Of a DNA stretch of 64,000 nucleotides, positions 63,307 to 64,000 are shown in pieces. The stretch is taken from assembly GCA_014381945.1 (NCBI GenBank), contig JACNKQ010000041.1, positions 58,187 through 122,186 on the forward strand. Reading direction: 5' to 3'. A model generated the notes under the pieces. The model did not search any database. It was not told the DNA's origin and saw only the letters and a list, made by a program, of their open reading frames with translations. How positions within the stretch are numbered: the stretch's first letter is position 1; each line of letters begins with the position of its first letter. This DNA is from Actinomycetota bacterium. Its GTDB lineage: Bacteria; Actinomycetota; Acidimicrobiia; Acidimicrobiales; MedAcidi-G1. A program made the translations under genes and the position numbers.

Positions 63307-63812
63307 ATGGACTTCACGCTCGACGAGGCCCAACAGGCCGTTGCAGACCTGTCCGGGTCGATCCTGGGCGACCACCTGGACATGGAGCGCCTTCTAGCCA
63401 TCGAGGATGGGCTCGACGGCGACGGCGCCTGGTTCGACCCGGCCCTGTGGGCGGCATTGTCAGGTGCGGGCCTGCTCGGAATCGCCCTCGGCGAGGACAT
63501 GGGCGGCGGCGGCCTCGATGCAGTGGCCCTGGCGATCCTGCTGCGGGCGCAGGGCAACCATGTGGCCCCACTTCCCCTCCTCCCCCACTGCGTAGCCGCA
63601 ATGGCGATAGACCGGTTCGGAAGCGAGGGACAGCGCAACCGCCTGCTCCCGGGGTGTGTCGACGGCAGCCACATTCTCACCGTGGCCGTGCAGGAGTACC
63701 TCGAGGATCGGATACGGGAACCGGGTGCCCGGGTCGACGACGACGCACTCCATGGCGGGAAGATCGTGGTCGAGGGAGCCGACCTGGCGGGGCATGCCGT
63801 GGTCACGGCGGG
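63307..63812 (+). CDS. acyl-CoA dehydrogenase, small-subunit type, 3' truncated
   Basis: The first ~168 residues of a small-subunit ACAD: DFTLDEAQQAVADLSGSILG, LLGIALGEDMGGGGLDAVALAILLRAQGNHVAPLPLLP. Follows the pattern of the gene at 14281 (DFDLTDDQQALRGLAERIF). The frame remains open through the noisy end of the sequence, but bases after about 63812 are not reliable, so I stop there. Confidence 0.8.
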
Positions 63813-64000
63813 GGGGGTCGGCGGGCCCGGGGGGTTCCCTTGGGGGCCCTCCGGGGGGGGGGCAAAGCCGGCCCCTGGGCCGCCCCCCCCCCCCCCGCCC
63901 GGCCCGCGGGCCTGTTTTGTCCGGCCGCCCCCTCGGGCGCGCCGCCGGGGGCGGCCCCGGCCGGGGCCCCCGGTGGGGGCGCCCCCCCGCCTCGGGGCCC
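63813..64000. other. low-quality contig-end sequence
   Basis: From about 63812 the sequence turns into runs of G and C (GGGGGGG, a run of 14 C's near 63883) with almost no A/T and no coding pattern. This looks like assembly or basecalling noise at a contig edge rather than biology. Confidence 0.85.

Overview
The window is very GC-rich and tightly packed. Start codons often overlap the preceding stop (ATGA, GTGA, TGATG). It carries a fused F420 synthase (fbiC), an LLM-class oxidoreductase, a DUF3151 protein, and many acyl-CoA dehydrogenases, thiolases and SDRs. This points to an actinobacterium, most likely a member of the Acidimicrobiia assembled from environmental data; the assignment is by inference from gene content. 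The last ~190 bases are G/C homopolymer noise, so the right edge is probably a contig end.

Layout. 1-4624 (minus): a translationally coupled operon for tRNA T-loop modification (trmI, ttuA, ttuB) with three small proteins, then a LON-domain protein and a PBP4-type carboxypeptidase. 4799-12047 (plus): FIST sensor protein, transketolase-transaldolase, and an HxlR regulator coupled to fbiC with a perfect operator-like dyad. 12175-22021: acyl-CoA/beta-oxidation genes (thiolase, SDR, two acyl-CoA dehydrogenases), an N-acyl-D-amino-acid deacylase-like amidohydrolase, an LLM oxidoreductase, and a coupled amidohydrolase plus diiron protein. 22196-24569: accessory island with a phage lysis-type remnant and a TetR/CmcJ divergent pair around an 18-bp-arm dyad. 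24736-37422: housekeeping genes (LOG protein, glycolate oxidase glcDEF, ClC transporter, RNase D, rhodanese, mobA, DUF3151, a pyruvate kinase predicted to be potassium-independent, a GDPD phosphodiesterase). 37423-38234: an ORF-free stretch with a promoter, many consecutive hairpins and a terminator-like end, the best candidate here for an undescribed structured RNA.

38235-51132: a cell-envelope glycan locus with a PIG-V-like mannosyltransferase, three GT39-like membrane glycosyltransferases, a UDP-galactopyranose-mutase-like flavoprotein, a polysaccharide deacetylase, two SGNH hydrolases, a GNAT protein, and a GT2 with DUF2304. Two of its genes carry in-frame 18-bp tandem repeats of exactly seven units. 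51248-57582: SDRs, a 5'-nucleotidase-like HAD protein, two enoyl-CoA hydratases, a nucleotidyltransferase, and a thiolase-like/DUF35 pair. 57652-60813: a tandem glycine riboswitch controlling gcvP. 60857-end: three acyl-CoA dehydrogenase genes, the last cut by the contig end; two of them parallel the pair at 14281-16592.
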